7,892 nt of DNA from Agrobacterium fabrum (GTDB lineage Bacteria > Pseudomonadota > Alphaproteobacteria > Rhizobiales > Rhizobiaceae), in contig QFOL01000181.1 in assembly GCA_003241215.1 (NCBI GenBank), positions 367-8,258 of the forward strand, given 5' to 3'. The notes beneath the pieces are model-generated. The model worked only from the letters and a program-made list of their open reading frames with translations, was not told where the DNA came from and ran no database searches. Shown here one piece after another: positions 5,757-7,892 of this stretch. Every line of letters starts with the position of its first letter. Within the stretch, counting starts at the first letter, position 1. The translations under genes and the position numbers were made by a program.

Positions 5757-6527
5757 TCATCCGAAAAATACGTCGCCGGCGGCGATGGAGCGCCTTCCGC
5801 CCTCATCCTCATCCAGCAGCAGATAACCATTATCATCAATTCCGGCAAAACGCCCGCCAATCGAACGATCCGGGAAATTGACGGTGATATGTTCGCCAAT
5901 ACCGCAGGCCGCCGCCCGCCAGCCGGCGATGATGCCGGCAACGCCCCTGCCCTCATCCCAGTCCCGCAGCACCTCCGCCGTCTCTTGGAAAAGATGGGCG
6001 AACAACTCATCGGGTGAGCAGAACGCGCCGTGTTCGGAAAGCATGGTGACGGGATAAAGCGGATTGTCCGGCTTATGGGCGATGTTGATGCCGATGCCGA
6101 TGACGATGGCGCGCCGCCCATCCGGCAACAGTTCCGCTTCCATCAGAATGCCGCAGGTCTTGCGGCGGCCGATCAGCACATCATTCGGCCACTTGATTTC
6201 GAGCGGCTCACCACCCGTCGGCAGCACCGCACGAATGGCGCGATAGACAGCCAGCGCGAAGGCGAGCGGCAGAGACCCTATACGGTCCATCGGCGCGGGA
6301 TCGATCAGGAGAAGCGAGGCGTAGAGATTGCCGGGTTCGGAGACCCATAGACGGCCGCGACGGCCGCGTCCGCCAGTCTGGCGGATGGCGGTGATCCACA
6401 GATTGCCGCCATCGCCCGCCCTTGCCCTGGCGAAACATTCCAGATTGGTCGATGGCGTTTCCACCATCGCCTCGTGCCGGAAGTCATCGATGGACATCCG
6501 GCCCGTATGCTTGTGCGTGCTGCTCAA
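5757..6527 (-). CDS. birA: Biotin--[acetyl-CoA-carboxylase] ligase (monofunctional BirA)
   Basis: This cytoplasmic enzyme activates biotin with ATP to biotinyl-AMP and transfers it to a lysine of biotin-dependent carboxylases. The 256-residue protein contains the biotin/ATP loop GRGRRGRLW (53-61), KWPNDV (112-117) and GIGIN (144-148), followed by a small C-terminal beta domain (about 208-256). The N-terminal winged-helix DNA-binding domain of E. coli BirA is absent, so it should not repress biotin genes. The start given is a TTG whose last two bases fall in the nuoN TGA stop (TTGA overlap), implying translational coupling. An ATG ten codons later at 6497 (protein beginning [10 protein letters not shown]) is a real alternative, and neither has a good ribosome-binding site. 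Co-transcription with nuoN is almost certain, although the functions are unrelated. Confidence 0.93.
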   Translation of the reverse strand: MSSTHKHTGRMSIDDFRHEAMVETPSTNLECFARARAGDGGNLWITAIRQTGGRGRRGRLWVSEPGNLYASLLLIDPAPMDRIGSLPLAFALAVYRAIRAVLPTGGEPLEIKWPNDVLIGRRKTCGILMEAELLPDGRRAIVIGIGINIAHKPDNPLYPVTMLSEHGAFCSPDELFAHLFQETAEVLRDWDEGRGVAGIIAGWRAAACGIGEHITVNFPDRSIGGRFAGIDDNGYLLLDEDEGGRRSIAAGDVFFG

Positions 6528-7892
6528 AAGAAGGTCTTCGCCGCAACTGTCACCGCGTTGCCGAGCGCACCGCCGAAGACGATGAAGGCGACAACGAAGA
6601 GGCCGGAAAGCGCGTAAACGACCTTGAGTTCGCCGGCGGGACGCTCGAATTTGTCCTTGGCTTCATCGAACCACATGACCTTGACGACGCGGATATAATA
6701 ATAGGCGCCGACAACCGAGCCGATCACGCCGATGATGGCGAGCGGATAGAGCTTCGCTTCGATGGCGGCGAGGAAGACGTAATACTTGCCGAAGAAGCCG
6801 GCGAGCGGCGGGATGCCGGCAAGCGAGAACATCAGGATCGTCAGCACAACCGCCATGAAGGGGTTGGAGGACGAAAGACCGGCCAGATCCTCGACAGTCT
6901 CGACATTGCCGATTTCCTTGCGGCGCATGGAGAGAATGCAGGCGAAGGTGCCGAGCGTCATGACCATATAAACGGTCATGTAGAGGATGACGCCGGCAAC
7001 ACCGGCTTCGGTGCCGGCGGCAAGACCGACCAGCGCATAACCCATGTGGCCGATGGAGGAATAAGCCATCAGGCGCTTGATATTCTTCTGGCCGATGGCG
7101 GCAAAGGAGCCCAGCAGCATGGAGGCGATGGAGATGAAGACGACGATCTGCTGCCAGTCGGCGAAGACCGGCTGGAAGGCCTCGATGACGATGCGAACGA
7201 GGATCGCCATGGCGCCGATCTTCGGTGCAGCCGAAAGGAATGCCGTGACCGGGGTCGGAGCGCCTTCATAAACATCAGGCGTCCACATGTGGAACGGCAC
7301 GGCCGAAATCTTGAACGCCAGACCGGCAAGAACGAAGACCAGGCCGAAAACGAGGCCGAGCGAACGGGTTTCCGACGCCAGAACCTGGGCGATTTCGGTA
7401 AAGCCGGTATTGCCGGTGAAGCCGTAGACCAGCGACATGCCGTAAAGCAGCATGCCGGAGGAGAGAGCGCCGAGCACGAAATATTTCAGGCCCGCTTCCG
7501 TGGAGCGCAGGCTTTCACGGTTGATGGCGCAGACGACGTAGAGCGCCAGCGACTGCAGTTCCAGCGCCATGTAGAGCGAGATCAGGTTGTTGGCCGAGAT
7601 CATCAGCAGGATGCCGAGCGTCGCGAGAACCAGCAGCACCGGATATTCGAAACGGCCGATGGGTTCGAAACGGCCCTGGCCGACAGCCAGGATCATGGCG
7701 GTGATGGAGCCGATCAGCGCCAGCACCTTCATGAAGTTGCCGAAGGCATCGGCGATGTAGACACCGCCGAAAGCCACGCCCGATGCCGGGGCGAAGATGA
7801 TCCAGAGACCGACGACGAGCAGGAGGGCAACGGCAAGGCCGGTGACCGTCGTTGTCGACTTGTCGCCCGAGAAGACGCCAATCATGAGCAGC
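6524..7892 (-). CDS. nuoN: NADH-quinone oxidoreductase subunit N (5' end outside window)
   Basis: This is one of the three antiporter-like, proton-pumping membrane subunits of respiratory complex I. The reading frame runs off the right edge: the ATG at 7885 is preceded in frame by two leucine codons, and homologues have roughly 25 more N-terminal residues, so that ATG is internal. About 455 codons are visible, with many hydrophobic helices. Counted from the internal methionine, hallmarks are the conserved glutamate in [14 protein letters not shown] (105-118), [20 protein letters not shown] (191-210) with the functional lysine of the channel, and [20 protein letters not shown] (267-286). A second lysine lies in GFFGKYYVF (363-371), and [11 protein letters not shown] (396-406) is near the end. 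NuoN is normally the last gene of the nuo operon, and the birA overlap shows that the transcript continues. Confidence 0.97.
   Translation of the reverse strand, partial: LLMIGVFSGDKSTTTVTGLAVALLLVVGLWIIFAPASGVAFGGVYIADAFGNFMKVLALIGSITAMILAVGQGRFEPIGRFEYPVLLVLATLGILLMISANNLISLYMALELQSLALYVVCAINRESLRSTEAGLKYFVLGALSSGMLLYGMSLVYGFTGNTGFTEIAQVLASETRSLGLVFGLVFVLAGLAFKISAVPFHMWTPDVYEGAPTPVTAFLSAAPKIGAMAILVRIVIEAFQPVFADWQQIVVFISIASMLLGSFAAIGQKNIKRLMAYSSIGHMGYALVGLAAGTEAGVAGVILYMTVYMVMTLGTFACILSMRRKEIGNVETVEDLAGLSSSNPFMAVVLTILMFSLAGIPPLAGFFGKYYVFLAAIEAKLYPLAIIGVIGSVVGAYYYIRVVKVMWFDEAKDKFERPAGELKVVYALSGLFVVAFIVFGGALGNAVTVAAKTFF

Noticed and set aside
1..7892. Mobile element, prophage, CRISPR array or defence system.
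   Set aside because: There are no transposase, integrase or nuclease-effector reading frames, no terminal repeats or spaced direct repeats. All protein genes but the DUF1467 gene are recognised core genes, and base composition looks uniform apart from the AT-rich regulatory gap.

Overview
The window looks like ordinary chromosomal DNA of an alphaproteobacterium of the order Hyphomicrobiales, most likely Rhizobiaceae and close to Agrobacterium/Rhizobium. The basis is GC-rich coding sequence, the short (440-residue) prolyl-tRNA synthetase, RNase J directly after a nuoN-birA pair, and the gene order nuoN-birA-rnj-(DUF1467)-proS-lolC-lolD, which I recall from Rhizobium, Agrobacterium and Brucella. 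All recognised protein genes lie on the minus strand, so in transcription order the window reads from its right end to its left end. The only gene I place on the plus strand is a small RNA.

Layout, in transcription order. (1) 7892-6524: nuoN, the last membrane subunit of NADH dehydrogenase (complex I), cut at its 5' end by the window edge. (2) 6527-5757: birA, a biotin-protein ligase without a DNA-binding domain, overlapping the nuoN stop. (3) A 203-bp gap, then rnj (5553-3886), RNase J, closed by a clear intrinsic terminator at 3831-3791. (4) 3716-3447: a small two-helix DUF1467 membrane protein with a strong ribosome-binding site. (5) A gap of about 635 bp that is partly AT-rich. It holds a plus-strand small-RNA gene (about 3105-3253) with a textbook terminator, and probably the proS promoter region on the other strand. 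(6) 2811-1489: proS. (7) A 123-bp gap with three consecutive hairpins. (8) 1365-58: lolC, the lipoprotein-release permease. (9) 42-1: the first 14 codons of lolD, its ATPase.

The genes serve core functions: respiration, biotinylation of carboxylases, RNA processing and decay, tRNA charging and outer-membrane lipoprotein sorting. I see no mobile element, CRISPR array, tRNA, phage gene or defence system, and no convincing undescribed protein system.

The most interesting object is the small RNA between the DUF1467 gene and proS. Its position, its length of about 149 nt and its three-domain fold match what I recall of the alpha-r9 (Smr9C) family of rhizobial trans-acting sRNAs. It carries an exposed Shine-Dalgarno-like purine stretch, and its terminator could also stop transcription arriving from the DUF1467 gene. 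Secondary points are the hairpin cluster before lolC, a palindrome over a possible proS promoter, and the apparent absence of the methylmalonyl-CoA epimerase gene that I recall between rnj and the DUF1467 gene in relatives.
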